From the NCBI GenBank assembly GCA_029210745.1, contig JARGFI010000020.1, positions 1-46,406 on the forward strand: 46,406 bases of DNA. Direction: 5' to 3'. Source of the DNA: Desulfuromonadales bacterium. Its GTDB lineage: Bacteria > Desulfobacterota > Desulfuromonadia > Desulfuromonadales > JAHYIW01. The notes beneath the pieces were generated by a model. That model was given only the letters and a program-made list of their open reading frames with translations. It was not told the origin of the DNA and did no database searches. The translations under genes were made by a program, and so were the position numbers. This document shows positions 37,676-45,903 of this stretch, piece by piece (position 1 is the stretch's first letter; each line of letters starts with the position of its first letter).

Positions 37676-37735
37676 TTTTTACCACCCGTTCGTTGCCTTC
37701 ACTGGAGTTACGAAGGACACGAAGAGCGCACGCCG
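37676..37735 (+). repeat. Dispersed repeat, copy B (TTTACCACCCGTTCG type)
   Basis: TTTTACCACCCGTTCGTTGC continues with CTTCACTGGAG and then TTACGAAGGACACGAAGAG. The core matches copy A (31580-31636, minus strand) at 26 of 29 bases. It lies between maf and yggS. Confidence 0.6.
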
Positions 37736-37796
37736 GGTTAGCCGATTCAAGATCCGCCTTGATCAGATTTGATCAGCGGCCCTTTGCCCTTTGCCC

Positions 37797-38408
37797 TTAA
37801 GTGGTCTCCGTTGCGCCGAACATGCGGTGCGCGCCGAGTGCTTCGAGGCGCGTGACGACTTCACAGACCGGCAGTCCGACGACATTCGGATAGCTGCCGT
37901 CGATGGCGCGGACCATGAACATGCCGCGTCCCTGGATGGCATACGCTCCGGCCTTGTCCATCGGTTCACCGGTGGCAATATACCCCGCGATTTCGGCGTC
38001 GGTCAACTCCTTGAAGGTGACCTCGGTGACGCAGGCGTGGGCCTCTTCGGTTGCGCTGTGGCGGTCGATGATGGCGTAGCCGGACCAGACGCGGTGACTG
38101 CGGCCGGAGAGGGAACGCAACATCGCCGCCGCATCGGCGGCGTCGCGCGGCTTGCCGAGGATTACGCTGTCGCGCACCACGACGGTGTCGCTGCCGATGA
38201 ACCAGCGCCCGGCAACCTCGGCGCGGGCGGCGACCTCGCGGGCCTTGGCGAGGCTCAGGCGGGTGACATGGGCCTGCGGGGTCTCGTCCGGCAAGACCTC
38301 TTCCGGCGCGGTGCTCGGCACCACAGTGAACTGCACTCCGACCTGAGTCAGCAGTTCACGCCGTCGCGGTGAGGCGGACGCCAGGATAATCTGCTTATTC
38401 TCCGGCAT
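37797..38408 (-). CDS. maf: Maf-family nucleoside triphosphate pyrophosphatase
   Basis: 203 residues. Maf motifs are [17 protein letters not shown] near the N-terminus, [18 protein letters not shown] with the catalytic aspartate, [18 protein letters not shown], and [15 protein letters not shown] toward the end. Family members hydrolyse dTTP, UTP or modified nucleotides to monophosphates. The spacing and residues fit the YhdE-type group, but substrate choice is inferred. Its start overlaps the 3' end of trmFO by 14 bases. Confidence 0.95.
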   Translation of the reverse strand: MPENKQIILASASPRRRELLTQVGVQFTVVPSTAPEEVLPDETPQAHVTRLSLAKAREVAARAEVAGRWFIGSDTVVVRDSVILGKPRDAADAAAMLRSLSGRSHRVWSGYAIIDRHSATEEAHACVTEVTFKELTDAEIAGYIATGEPMDKAGAYAIQGRGMFMVRAIDGSYPNVVGLPVCEVVTRLEALGAHRMFGATETT

Positions 38409-39726
38409 CGCGGCGCTCCTCCATGAGCTGTGCCCACCACGGGGCGAGATCGGTCAGTGCGCGTTCCGCCTGGGCGAGGCGCCGGTCGGCACGTTTGAGT
38501 TTACGGGTTTCTGTCAGCGGCGGAAAGAGGCCGTAATTGACGTTCATCGGCTGAAAATTTTCGGGGTCGGCACTGCGCAGGTGGGTCAGCAGCGCGCCGA
38601 GTGCGGTGGTCTGCGGCGGCGGGACGACGGTCATCCCTTTTAGTGTCCGGGCGGCAAATATCCCCGCCAGAAAACCGCTCCCGGCCGACTCGACGTATCC
38701 TTCAACGCCAGTGATCTGACCGGCGAAGAAGATGCGTGGATCGGTGCTGGCGCGCAACCGCTCGTCAAGGACGCGCGGGGCGTTGATAAAGGTGTTGCGG
38801 TGCATGCTGCCGAGCCGCGCGAAGCGGGCGTCGTGCAGTCCGGGGATGGTGCGGAAGATACGGCGCTGCTCCGGGTAGGTCAGTTTGGTCTGGAAGCCGA
38901 CGATATTGAAGAGGGTGGCGTGGCGGTTGTCCTGGCGCAGCTGGATCACCGCGAACGGTTCCCGCCCGGTGCGCGGATCGGGCAAGCCGACCGGCTTCAT
39001 CGGTCCGAAGGCGAGGGTCAGCGGGCCGCGCGCCGCCAGCTCCTCGATCGGCATGCACCCTTCAAAGTGAATGGCCTGTTCAAAGTCGCGCGGCTGGACT
39101 TTTTCCGCCCCGTTGAGGTCGTCGATAAAACGCAGGTACTCCTCCTTGCCAAGGGGGCAGTTGATGTAGTCGTCCCCCCCCTTGGCGTAGCGGGAGGCGC
39201 GCCAGGCGCGGGAGAAATCGATCGAGTCAGCTTCGATGATCGGCGCGATGGCGTCATAAAAATAGAGTTGCTCGGCTCCGGTGAAGCGAGCGATGTCGGC
39301 GGCCAGGGGCGGGGAGGTCAAAGGGCCGCTGGCGATAATGACCGTCCCTGCAGCGGGAATCGCGGTGAGCTCTTCGCGGATCAGCTTGATTCGTGGATGA
39401 GCGGTAAGCCGCGCGGTGATGAAGGCGGCGAAGGCTTCCCGATCAACCGCCAGCGCCCCGCCCGCCGGGATCGCCGTGGCATCGGCGGCGGCAAGGAAGA
39501 GACTGTGGCAACGCCGCAGCTCTTCTTTCAGGCAGCCGACGGCGTTATTCATCCCGGCGCCGCGCAGGCTGTTGGAGCAGACCAGTTCCGCCAGCTCTTT
39601 GCGCTGATGGGCCGGTGAATAGCGCAGCGGTTTCATTTCGTAGAGGGTGACGTGCAGCCCCTCAGCCGCCGCTTGCCAGGCCGCCTCACAGCCAGCCAGT
39701 CCGCCGCCGATAATGGTAATGTCCAT
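38395..39726 (-). CDS. trmFO: tRNA (uracil-54-C5) methyltransferase, folate-dependent TrmFO
   Basis: 443 residues. An FAD-binding GxGxxG-type start ([18 protein letters not shown]) is followed by [49 protein letters not shown] and the C-terminal [19 protein letters not shown]. It makes ribothymidine-54 in the T-loop using methylene-tetrahydrofolate and FADH2. The ATG at 39726 has AAGGG upstream. A TTG at 39741 is rejected. The order topA-trmFO is common in this bacterial group and in Firmicutes. Confidence 0.97.
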   Translation of the reverse strand: MDITIIGGGLAGCEAAWQAAAEGLHVTLYEMKPLRYSPAHQRKELAELVCSNSLRGAGMNNAVGCLKEELRRCHSLFLAAADATAIPAGGALAVDREAFAAFITARLTAHPRIKLIREELTAIPAAGTVIIASGPLTSPPLAADIARFTGAEQLYFYDAIAPIIEADSIDFSRAWRASRYAKGGDDYINCPLGKEEYLRFIDDLNGAEKVQPRDFEQAIHFEGCMPIEELAARGPLTLAFGPMKPVGLPDPRTGREPFAVIQLRQDNRHATLFNIVGFQTKLTYPEQRRIFRTIPGLHDARFARLGSMHRNTFINAPRVLDERLRASTDPRIFFAGQITGVEGYVESAGSGFLAGIFAARTLKGMTVVPPPQTTALGALLTHLRSADPENFQPMNVNYGLFPPLTETRKLKRADRRLAQAERALTDLAPWWAQLMEERRDAGE

Positions 39727-39775
39727 CTTGATCCCTTGCAAATAGTGTTGAGTCGAATGATTTATGGTCTGTTTT

Positions 39776-39819
39776 TACCACGGAGTTCACGAAGCTCACG
39801 AAGAAAAATAAAACTGGTG
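39776..39819 (+). repeat. Dispersed repeat, copy C (accacggag/cacgaag type)
   Basis: TTACCACGGAGTTCACGAAG followed by CTCACGAAG, related in style to copies A and B but lacking their CCCGTTCG core. It lies between topA and trmFO. Confidence 0.45.
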
Positions 39820-39879
39820 ATCGTTTCCTCGTCTCCTCAGCGTACTTCACACTGAAATCATTTTTTTTAAACACAAATC

Positions 39880-39901
39880 GGCCGGACCCTGGGGTCCGGC
39901 C
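39880..39901 (-). terminator. Hairpin after topA
   Basis: GGCCGGACCC (39880-39889) pairs with GGGTCCGGCC (39892-39901), a perfect 10-bp GC-rich palindrome 30 bases past the topA stop. On the minus strand it is followed by GATTTGTGTTT, which is only partly U-rich, so termination may be incomplete. Confidence 0.6.
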
Positions 39902-39931
39902 GGAAAGGTGAAACAGTAACCAGATGATCGG

Positions 39932-42298
39932 TCAGGATGACTTTTTTGTCTCTTTTTTCCTGGCCGCAGGCTTCTTGGCGGCAGTTTTTTTCGCGGGTGC
40001 TTTCTTCTCGACCGGCTTCTTTTCCGGCTCGATCAGCACTTTGCTGTATTCGCACTCATCTTGCGGACAGCGCTGCACGGTGCCGAAGCGCTTGGTGGTC
40101 TTGATTACCGTCAGCGGCCATTTACACAGCGGGCACGGCTCTTCTTTCGGTGGATCCCAGAGGGCATATTTGCAGGACGGATAGCGGTTGCATGAATAGA
40201 AGATTTTGCCGTAGCGGCTCTTCTTCTCCATCAATACCCCCTCTTTACACGTCGGGCAGGGAATATCGAGGGATTTCGGCTTTTCCAGCGGCTGAATATT
40301 TTTGCACCCGGGGTAGGCGCTGCAAGCGAGGAATTTGCCGTAGCGGCCCATCTTGATCAGCATCGGCGCACCGCACTTGTCACACTTTTCGTCCGAGACC
40401 TCCGGCTCTTCAGCGGGCTGGCCATCGCTGGTCAGCGGCTCGGTATGGCGGCACTCGGGGAAACCGGAACAGGCCAGAAACCGCCCGGAGCGGCCGAGCT
40501 TGATGACCAGTTCCTTGCTGCATTTCGGGCAGGTTTTGTCGGTCTTTTCAGTGGTGACGTCAGACTTGTTGACCTCGGTGTCTTTTTGTTTCAGCAGGGT
40601 GATAAACGGCTGCCAGAATTCCCGGAGGGTCGGCCGCCACTCTTTTTCACCGCGCGAGATCGCGTCGAGTTTTTCTTCCATTCCGGCGGTAAAGGCGTAA
40701 TCAACGTAAGTGGCAAAATGTTCCGCCAGCAGGTTACTGACGACCATGCCGACATCTTCCGGCTGAAACGCTTTTTTCTCCATTCGGACATATTTGCGGG
40801 TGGTCAAGGTCTGGATAATGCTGGCGTAGGTTGACGGGCGGCCGATGCCATATTCCTCCAAAGTCTTAACCAGACTCGCTTCAGTGAACTTTGGTGGTGG
40901 TTGGGTAAAGTGCTGCTCCGGCGCCAGCTCCTTGAGGGCAACGGTTTCGCCTTCAGCCATGATCGGCAACAACCCCTCCTGGTCCTCATCGCCATTCTGA
41001 TCTTTCCCCTCGATATAGAGTTGCATGAAGCCGGGAAACTCGACGACCTGACCGCTGGCGCGAAGGAGAAATTTTTCCCCGGCGGCGATATCGACGGAGG
41101 TCGCGGCGAGGAGTGCCGCAGCCATTTGTGAAGCGACGGTGCGTTGCCAAATCAGCTGGTAGAGTTTGAACTGATCGGAGCTGAGATATTTCCTGATCGC
41201 TTCCGGGGTTCGTGTGAGGGTCGTGGGGCGCACCGCTTCGTGGGCTTCCTGGGCGTTTTTGCTCTTGGTTTTGAAGACCCGTGGTGTTGGCAAGGCGTAT
41301 TCAGCACCATATTGCGCGGTGATCACCTGAACGGCTTCTTCCAGCGCCACCGTCGACAAGGTGACCGAGTCGGTTCGCATGTAAGTGATCAGACCGACCG
41401 CCCCTTCGCTGCCAACATCGATCCCCTCATAGAGTTTCTGCGCAACGGTCATCGTCTTGCGTGCCGTAAATCCCAGTTTACGACTCGCTTCCTGTTGCAG
41501 GGTACTGGTTGTAAAGGGTGCGCTGGGATTGCGCTTTTTGGTCTTCTTTTCGATCCGGGCGACCCGATAATCGGCTGTGCGCAACGCAGTGGCCAGTTCG
41601 TCAGCATGGGTCTGATTGGTGATGCCGAGTTTGTCGAGTTTTTTGCCATCGACCGCGTGGAGGCGCGCGCTGAACGGCTCTTTGCGCAACGTATCGAGGG
41701 TCGCTTCTATCGACCAGTATTCTTCGGGATTGAAAGCGTCGATCTCTTTCTGCCGTTCGCAGATCAGGCGCAGTGCTACCGATTGAACGCGTCCGGCGGA
41801 AAGCCCGTAGCGAATCTTCTTCCACAAAAACGGCGAGAGATTGAAGCCGACCAGATAGTCGAGGACCGAACGCGCCTGCTGGGCGTCGACCATCTCTTTG
41901 GAGACCGCACGAGGTTGCTGCATCGCGGCGAGGATCGCGCCTTTGGTGATTTCATTGAAAACCACCCGTTTGACTGTTGGTTTGGCGCCCTTTTCGTCGA
42001 TCCCGAGGGCTTGCAGGAGGTGCCAGGCGATCGCCTCTCCCTCGCGGTCAAGGTCAGTGGCGAGGATCAGTTCATCGGCCCCTTTGGCGGCATTCTTCAG
42101 CGTCTGAATGTGTTTTTCGCTGTCCGCCAGGATCTGGTATTGGGGTTCGAAGTCGTTATCGACATCGACCATCCCCTGTTTACTGGGGATGGCGCGGACG
42201 TGACCGTACGAGGCCAGAACCTTGTAGCCCTTGCCGAGAAATTTTTCGATAGTCTTCGCCTTGGCAGGCGATTCGACGATAACAAGCGATTGTGCCAT
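39932..42298 (-). CDS. topA: DNA topoisomerase I
   Basis: 788 residues. TOPRIM domain at the start (LVIVESPAKAKTIEKFLG, ATDLDREGEAIAWHLL), SAGRVQSVALRLICERQ, and the catalytic tyrosine in GLITYMRTDSVTLS. GYGIGRPSTYASIIQTL follows (here written EYGIGRPSTYA in the protein). The C-terminus carries four CxxC zinc fingers starting CPKCSKEL, CDKCGAPM, CPTCKEGV and CPLCKWPL. It ends with a lysine/alanine-rich tail (KKPVEKKAPAKKTAAKKPAA) that may bind DNA. It relaxes negative supercoils. The start chosen has AAAGG six bases upstream. Confidence 0.98.
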   Translation of the reverse strand: MAQSLVIVESPAKAKTIEKFLGKGYKVLASYGHVRAIPSKQGMVDVDNDFEPQYQILADSEKHIQTLKNAAKGADELILATDLDREGEAIAWHLLQALGIDEKGAKPTVKRVVFNEITKGAILAAMQQPRAVSKEMVDAQQARSVLDYLVGFNLSPFLWKKIRYGLSAGRVQSVALRLICERQKEIDAFNPEEYWSIEATLDTLRKEPFSARLHAVDGKKLDKLGITNQTHADELATALRTADYRVARIEKKTKKRNPSAPFTTSTLQQEASRKLGFTARKTMTVAQKLYEGIDVGSEGAVGLITYMRTDSVTLSTVALEEAVQVITAQYGAEYALPTPRVFKTKSKNAQEAHEAVRPTTLTRTPEAIRKYLSSDQFKLYQLIWQRTVASQMAAALLAATSVDIAAGEKFLLRASGQVVEFPGFMQLYIEGKDQNGDEDQEGLLPIMAEGETVALKELAPEQHFTQPPPKFTEASLVKTLEEYGIGRPSTYASIIQTLTTRKYVRMEKKAFQPEDVGMVVSNLLAEHFATYVDYAFTAGMEEKLDAISRGEKEWRPTLREFWQPFITLLKQKDTEVNKSDVTTEKTDKTCPKCSKELVIKLGRSGRFLACSGFPECRHTEPLTSDGQPAEEPEVSDEKCDKCGAPMLIKMGRYGKFLACSAYPGCKNIQPLEKPKSLDIPCPTCKEGVLMEKKSRYGKIFYSCNRYPSCKYALWDPPKEEPCPLCKWPLTVIKTTKRFGTVQRCPQDECEYSKVLIEPEKKPVEKKAPAKKTAAKKPAARKKETKKSS

Positions 42299-42319
42299 AG
42301 TGCCTTTCCGGTAACTCAA

Positions 42320-42355
42320 AGCAAAGGGCCGCGGGGTGTCCCGTGGCCCTTTGCT
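42320..42355 (-). terminator. Strong hairpin between smg and topA (terminator or attenuator)
   Basis: AGCAAAGGGCCGCGGG (42320-42335) pairs with CCCGTGGCCCTTTGCT (42340-42355), a 16-bp stem with one mismatch and a four-base loop. It begins at the base next to the smg stop codon and ends 21 bases before the topA ATG. On the minus strand it is followed by TTTGAG, a weak U-tract. Confidence 0.6.
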
Positions 42356-42838
42356 TCAGTGATAGAGTCGTGACCAGTCATCCTCCAGGATGCAGTCGAC
42401 TTCGCGGAGCCAGTCGTAATGGGCGTGGGCGAAGAGGGTCAGAATGGTCAGCGTTTTGAGCTCCTTTAACCCAATATCATCATCGTAGCCGTGAACCGCT
42501 TTATCGATAATCTCCTCAAGGACAATGTCGTCAAGAATGCCGAGATTGCGCAGTTGGGTCAGAAAACCGCGGGCATCCGCCGAGAGAACGCGTGTTTCTG
42601 TCTGACTGAAGACACGGTTGGTGGGATGAATATTCCCCAGCGAGGTCGGTGCGCGATGCGGTAACGAGACGTTTTCCATCCACGAAAAAGCCGCATCGAT
42701 TTCCTCTTCCCTGAAACCGACCGACAGTAACTCATCGACGATATCGCTGTTGGCGGGAATTTCGTTATCATCCAGAACATATTGAGCGATCAGGCTGACG
42801 ATGGCCAGAACCCGTTCACGAAACGGTTTTGAATTCAT
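42356..42838 (-). CDS. smg: Smg family protein (DUF494)
   Basis: 160 residues. The Smg/DUF494 pattern is visible: RERVLAIVSLIAQYVLDD at the N-terminus, ELLSVGFREEEIDAAFSWME, RVLSADARGFLTQLRNLGIL, and a C-terminal region ending DCILEDDW. The biochemical function is unknown. The gene is regularly found between dprA and topA in proteobacteria, as here. It starts 16 bases after dprA. Confidence 0.93.
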   Translation of the reverse strand: MNSKPFRERVLAIVSLIAQYVLDDNEIPANSDIVDELLSVGFREEEIDAAFSWMENVSLPHRAPTSLGNIHPTNRVFSQTETRVLSADARGFLTQLRNLGILDDIVLEEIIDKAVHGYDDDIGLKELKTLTILTLFAHAHYDWLREVDCILEDDWSRLYH

Positions 42839-42854
42839 GAGACTCTTTGCTGAA

Positions 42855-43940
42855 CTAAAAATCGGCGCGGATATAGCGCGTACCGGGGAGTTGCGTTATG
42901 CCTCCCTGTAGCTCCAGGTGCAGTAAAATAGCGGAAAGCTCTATAGGTGTCAAGCCGGTTTTCCGCACCAGATCGTCACCATGCAACGGCTCCGGACCGA
43001 GGGCAAGATAGGTTTTAAGTGCCGCGCCGGTCAATGTTTCGGCAAAGCTCTGGTGCTTCTGCACAATTTCGCGCGGGGGGGTTGCAGGCCAGAGATGTTC
43101 AAGGATATCGCGTGCTTCGATCACCGGGTGAGCCCCCTCTTTCAACAGCCGATTGACGCCAATACTGCCGGAGGCATAAACCGCGCCGGGCGCGGCAAAA
43201 ACTTCGCGGCCCTGTTCAAGGGCAAAGTCGACGGTAATCAATGAACCACTTTTTGCGGCGGCCTCGACGACCAGGACGCCTTTGCTCAGTCCGCTGATAA
43301 TCCGGTTGCGACCGGGAAAATGACCGGCAACCGGCGGTGCGTCTGGCGGGTATTCCGAAATAATAGCGCCCTGCTCGGGGATTCGCTCAAACAGCCGGGC
43401 GTTTTCTCGCGGGTAGATGCGATCGATGCCGCAGCCGAGGACCGCGATGGTTTGTCCTTTACCTTCCAGCGCGCCGGTGTGTGCGGCACTGTCGATTCCG
43501 CGGGCCAGCCCGCTGACAATCGTGATGTCATGGGCCGCCAGTTCCGCGCACAGGGCGGTTGCCCACTGGCGGTTCCCGGCCAGAGGCTGGCGACTGCCAA
43601 CAACGGCAAAGGCGTCTTGTGCCGGCAACTGGCCGCGGACATAGAGGAGTGTTGGCGGATCGTGTATTGCCGCGAGCTGTTGCGGGTAGGCGGGGTCAAA
43701 GATCGAGATAATGCGCACCGAGAGCTGGTTCAGGCGGTCGCACGTTGTGGCAAAAAAAGCGGCAGATGGACGATTATGTGCAACATCGGGGCGGGTTCCG
43801 GCGCGGCTGATCCAGTCGGCAGGGGAAGCGCTACACGCAGCAGCTGGCGAGCCGAAAGTGCTGACGAGACGTAACAGACCGGTGCGACCGAGTCCGGGGG
43901 TCAGGTGGAGACGCAGCCAGTGCTGTTCTGTTTCGGTCAT
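42855..43940 (-). CDS. dprA: DNA processing protein DprA (Smf)
   Basis: 361 residues. An N-terminal SAM-like/HhH region (LTPGLGRTGLLRLVSTFG) precedes a Rossmann core with AVVGSRQPLAGN, VSGLARGIDSAAHTGALEG, FPGRNRIISGLSKGVLVVEA and KSGSLITVDFALEQGREVFA. A C-terminal winged-helix-like domain completes it. It loads RecA on incoming single-stranded DNA during transformation. No other competence genes lie in the window. Its GGAAAGG ribosome-binding site lies right after the T-tract of an upstream terminator. Confidence 0.97.
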   Translation of the reverse strand: MTETEQHWLRLHLTPGLGRTGLLRLVSTFGSPAAACSASPADWISRAGTRPDVAHNRPSAAFFATTCDRLNQLSVRIISIFDPAYPQQLAAIHDPPTLLYVRGQLPAQDAFAVVGSRQPLAGNRQWATALCAELAAHDITIVSGLARGIDSAAHTGALEGKGQTIAVLGCGIDRIYPRENARLFERIPEQGAIISEYPPDAPPVAGHFPGRNRIISGLSKGVLVVEAAAKSGSLITVDFALEQGREVFAAPGAVYASGSIGVNRLLKEGAHPVIEARDILEHLWPATPPREIVQKHQSFAETLTGAALKTYLALGPEPLHGDDLVRKTGLTPIELSAILLHLELQGGITQLPGTRYIRADF

Positions 43941-43952
43941 AAACCTTTCCCG

Positions 43953-43980
43953 AAAAAACAGCCAGCGCGTTTGCGCTGGC
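43953..43980 (-). terminator. Intrinsic terminator after the LysM gene
   Basis: On the minus strand GCCAGCGC, loop AAAC, GCGCTGGC is followed by TGTTTTTTC. The stem is a perfect 8 bp and the U-tract is good. It lies 27 bases past the LysM-gene stop and 13 before the dprA start. Confidence 0.88.
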
Positions 43981-44006
43981 CGACGTGCAGTAAAAAACGG
44001 TTGCAG

Positions 44007-45029
44007 TTACTCGCTGATCGTGACGACCTGGTCGCCATTCTCGATGTAGTTGTTGGCACTCAGGGTCAGGGCCGTTGCCGTTGTGGCACGGACTTCGATG
44101 ACCACCGCCTTGCCCAGTTGAGTGTCCGGCATCCGGGTCTCCGGTTTTTGCAAGCCAAGTCCGGTCGCCTGTCCGGGACGGAAAATTTGCAGCATGTTCC
44201 CTGGCGCAAGTCCGTCATTTTTGCCCAGATCAATGTAGACGATTTCGTTGGAGCCGATCGTTACCCGATCATTCGCTGAGGTCAGCAGGTAGCCTTCGAG
44301 CACCCGCCCTGTTTTTCTCAAGGCCACTTCCCTGGGGGTTTCAATGTACGGACGCAGACGTGCTCCGCGCTCAATTTCCCGGTCGACGGCAATGATTCTG
44401 GCGGTGGCGACATCTTTGCCGATAGACAGAACTTCAAGTTGACCGAGATTGAATACCTTAAAGCCAGCGGGTTGCTGTGTGAGCGGATGAAGAACCTGCT
44501 CGTCCACTTTAAAAAGGGTGAACTTGTCACCCGGAATGGTCGCGGCAAGATCGCGCATTTTGACGAAAACGATATTTTCCCGGCTGATCAGGGCGCGTTC
44601 ATCGACGGTGTCGACCAGCGTGCCACTATCTTTCAGTTCCTCGGGGGTGATAAAGCTGATGGCAACCGGGGGGATTTTGACCATTTTGCTCGGAGCTGAT
44701 GTTGCCACCGTCGCTACTTGATCCGGCTCGGCGACGACGGCCACGGCCACATCTTCCGCTACCTGCTGCGGTTCAGGGGCGACCGGCACAACCTCGATAC
44801 GGTCACTGTAGATAAACAGCTTTTGTCCCGGATAAATCAGATGGGGATTGGGGATTTCAGGATTTTTTGACCAGAGACTCGGCCAGAAATGTGGATCTTT
44901 GATGAAGCGCTCGGAAATCCCCCAGAGGGTATCGCCTTTCTTGACGACATACACGCGCGGGGTCTCGGCGAACGTTCCCGTCGCTGTTCCCAAAATCAAA
45001 ACCAATAGAAGGATTCCACGTAACAACAT
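44007..45029 (-). CDS. Exported LysM-domain protein
   Basis: 340 residues. A signal peptide (GILLLVLILGTATGTFA) is followed at once by one LysM domain (VYVVKKGDTLWGISERFIKD, then NPEIPNPHLIYPGQKLFI), which binds peptidoglycan. A valine/alanine-rich linker follows (about 85-115). The remaining 220 residues form a region with RLRPYIETPREVALR and YIDLGKNDGLAPGNMLQIFR that recurs in LysM proteins of this group and has no assigned activity. It is probably a wall-associated periplasmic protein. It lies 29 bases after the CpoB/YbgF-like gene and is followed by a terminator, so the two form a small envelope operon. Confidence 0.9.
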   Translation of the reverse strand: MLLRGILLLVLILGTATGTFAETPRVYVVKKGDTLWGISERFIKDPHFWPSLWSKNPEIPNPHLIYPGQKLFIYSDRIEVVPVAPEPQQVAEDVAVAVVAEPDQVATVATSAPSKMVKIPPVAISFITPEELKDSGTLVDTVDERALISRENIVFVKMRDLAATIPGDKFTLFKVDEQVLHPLTQQPAGFKVFNLGQLEVLSIGKDVATARIIAVDREIERGARLRPYIETPREVALRKTGRVLEGYLLTSANDRVTIGSNEIVYIDLGKNDGLAPGNMLQIFRPGQATGLGLQKPETRMPDTQLGKAVVIEVRATTATALTLSANNYIENGDQVVTISE

Positions 45030-45058
45030 TCTCTCCCCCTTCGGGCGGTGTGCGCTGC

Positions 45059-45712
45059 TCAGTTTAACGGCTTGCGTGCTTCGCTGCTGCCGGGATAGCG
45101 TTTGCGCAACGTGGTCAGAACTTCGGCTGCTTTCTGTGTCGCGCCGCTACGCTCGTACGTCACGGCCTCTTTCCATAAGGCTTTTGGCGCAAGTGCGGAA
45201 CGAGGATAATCCTCAGCGATGCTGTGGAAGGTTGTCGCCGCTTGCGGATATTTACTTTGCGCCAGATAACATTCCGCCAGCCAGAACCGTGCATTGGTGA
45301 CATATTCGTTGTTCGGAAACAGGGCGACGAAGCGGATGAAATCGGTTTCTCCCTGGGGATAATCACCCGCTGCATACGCGGCAAAAGCTTTGCGATAAAG
45401 TTCGGCCGGGGTGATTTCTGTCTGTGGCACTGTTGCAATAGCTGCTGGAGCAGAAGGGGCTGCCTCGCGCAACTGCTCGATCAGCGCCTGTTGATCCATA
45501 AACCGTGCTTCGAGGAGCAACAGATTGTCCTGAAGCTGGACGAGGCGCTGGTCAAGTTGCTGCTGATCAGCGGCCAAACGTTCCAGCGCATCCGCAGATG
45601 CCGAGGAAAGCGCCGTTGTCCGAGGTGTCGCGGCACAGGCAGTAAGCAACAAGGGCAAAATCACCGTGACGATCAGTACGCATTTTTTGAAGAAGGATGG
45701 ATCGTTCTGCAT
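45059..45712 (-). CDS. CpoB/YbgF-like TPR lipoprotein
   Basis: 217 residues. A lipoprotein signal ends at LLLTAC. A coiled-coil segment follows (about 38-85, LERLAADQQQLDQRLVQLQD), then TPR repeats (ELYRKAFAAYAAGDYPQGET, NARFWLAECYLAQSKYPQA, KALWKEAVTYERSG). This coiled-coil plus C-terminal TPR layout is that of YbgF/CpoB, which links Tol-Pal to peptidoglycan synthesis. The tol-pal genes may lie further right but are not in the window. A lipobox is not seen in E. coli CpoB, so the name is tentative. Confidence 0.85.
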   Translation of the reverse strand: MQNDPSFFKKCVLIVTVILPLLLTACAATPRTTALSSASADALERLAADQQQLDQRLVQLQDNLLLLEARFMDQQALIEQLREAAPSAPAAIATVPQTEITPAELYRKAFAAYAAGDYPQGETDFIRFVALFPNNEYVTNARFWLAECYLAQSKYPQAATTFHSIAEDYPRSALAPKALWKEAVTYERSGATQKAAEVLTTLRKRYPGSSEARKPLN

Positions 45713-45903
45713 AGTCTTTCCAAGGGTTTAATTACGCAAAATTATAGCTTTTTCCGATAACTGTCAAGCGGTAAAGGGCCGGATGCAGGGTAAATTCGTC
45801 CCAACCCACAACCCCCGCTACCTTGCCGATTTCATCTTTTTTCTGGTCAAACAGCCACAGATCGCGTATAAAGGAAACTCCTTCATCCTCGGAGAATTCA
45901 ACA

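Noticed and set aside
41144-42373. 409-residue plus-strand open frame
   Set aside because: It is antisense to topA, whose catalytic motifs are unmistakable.
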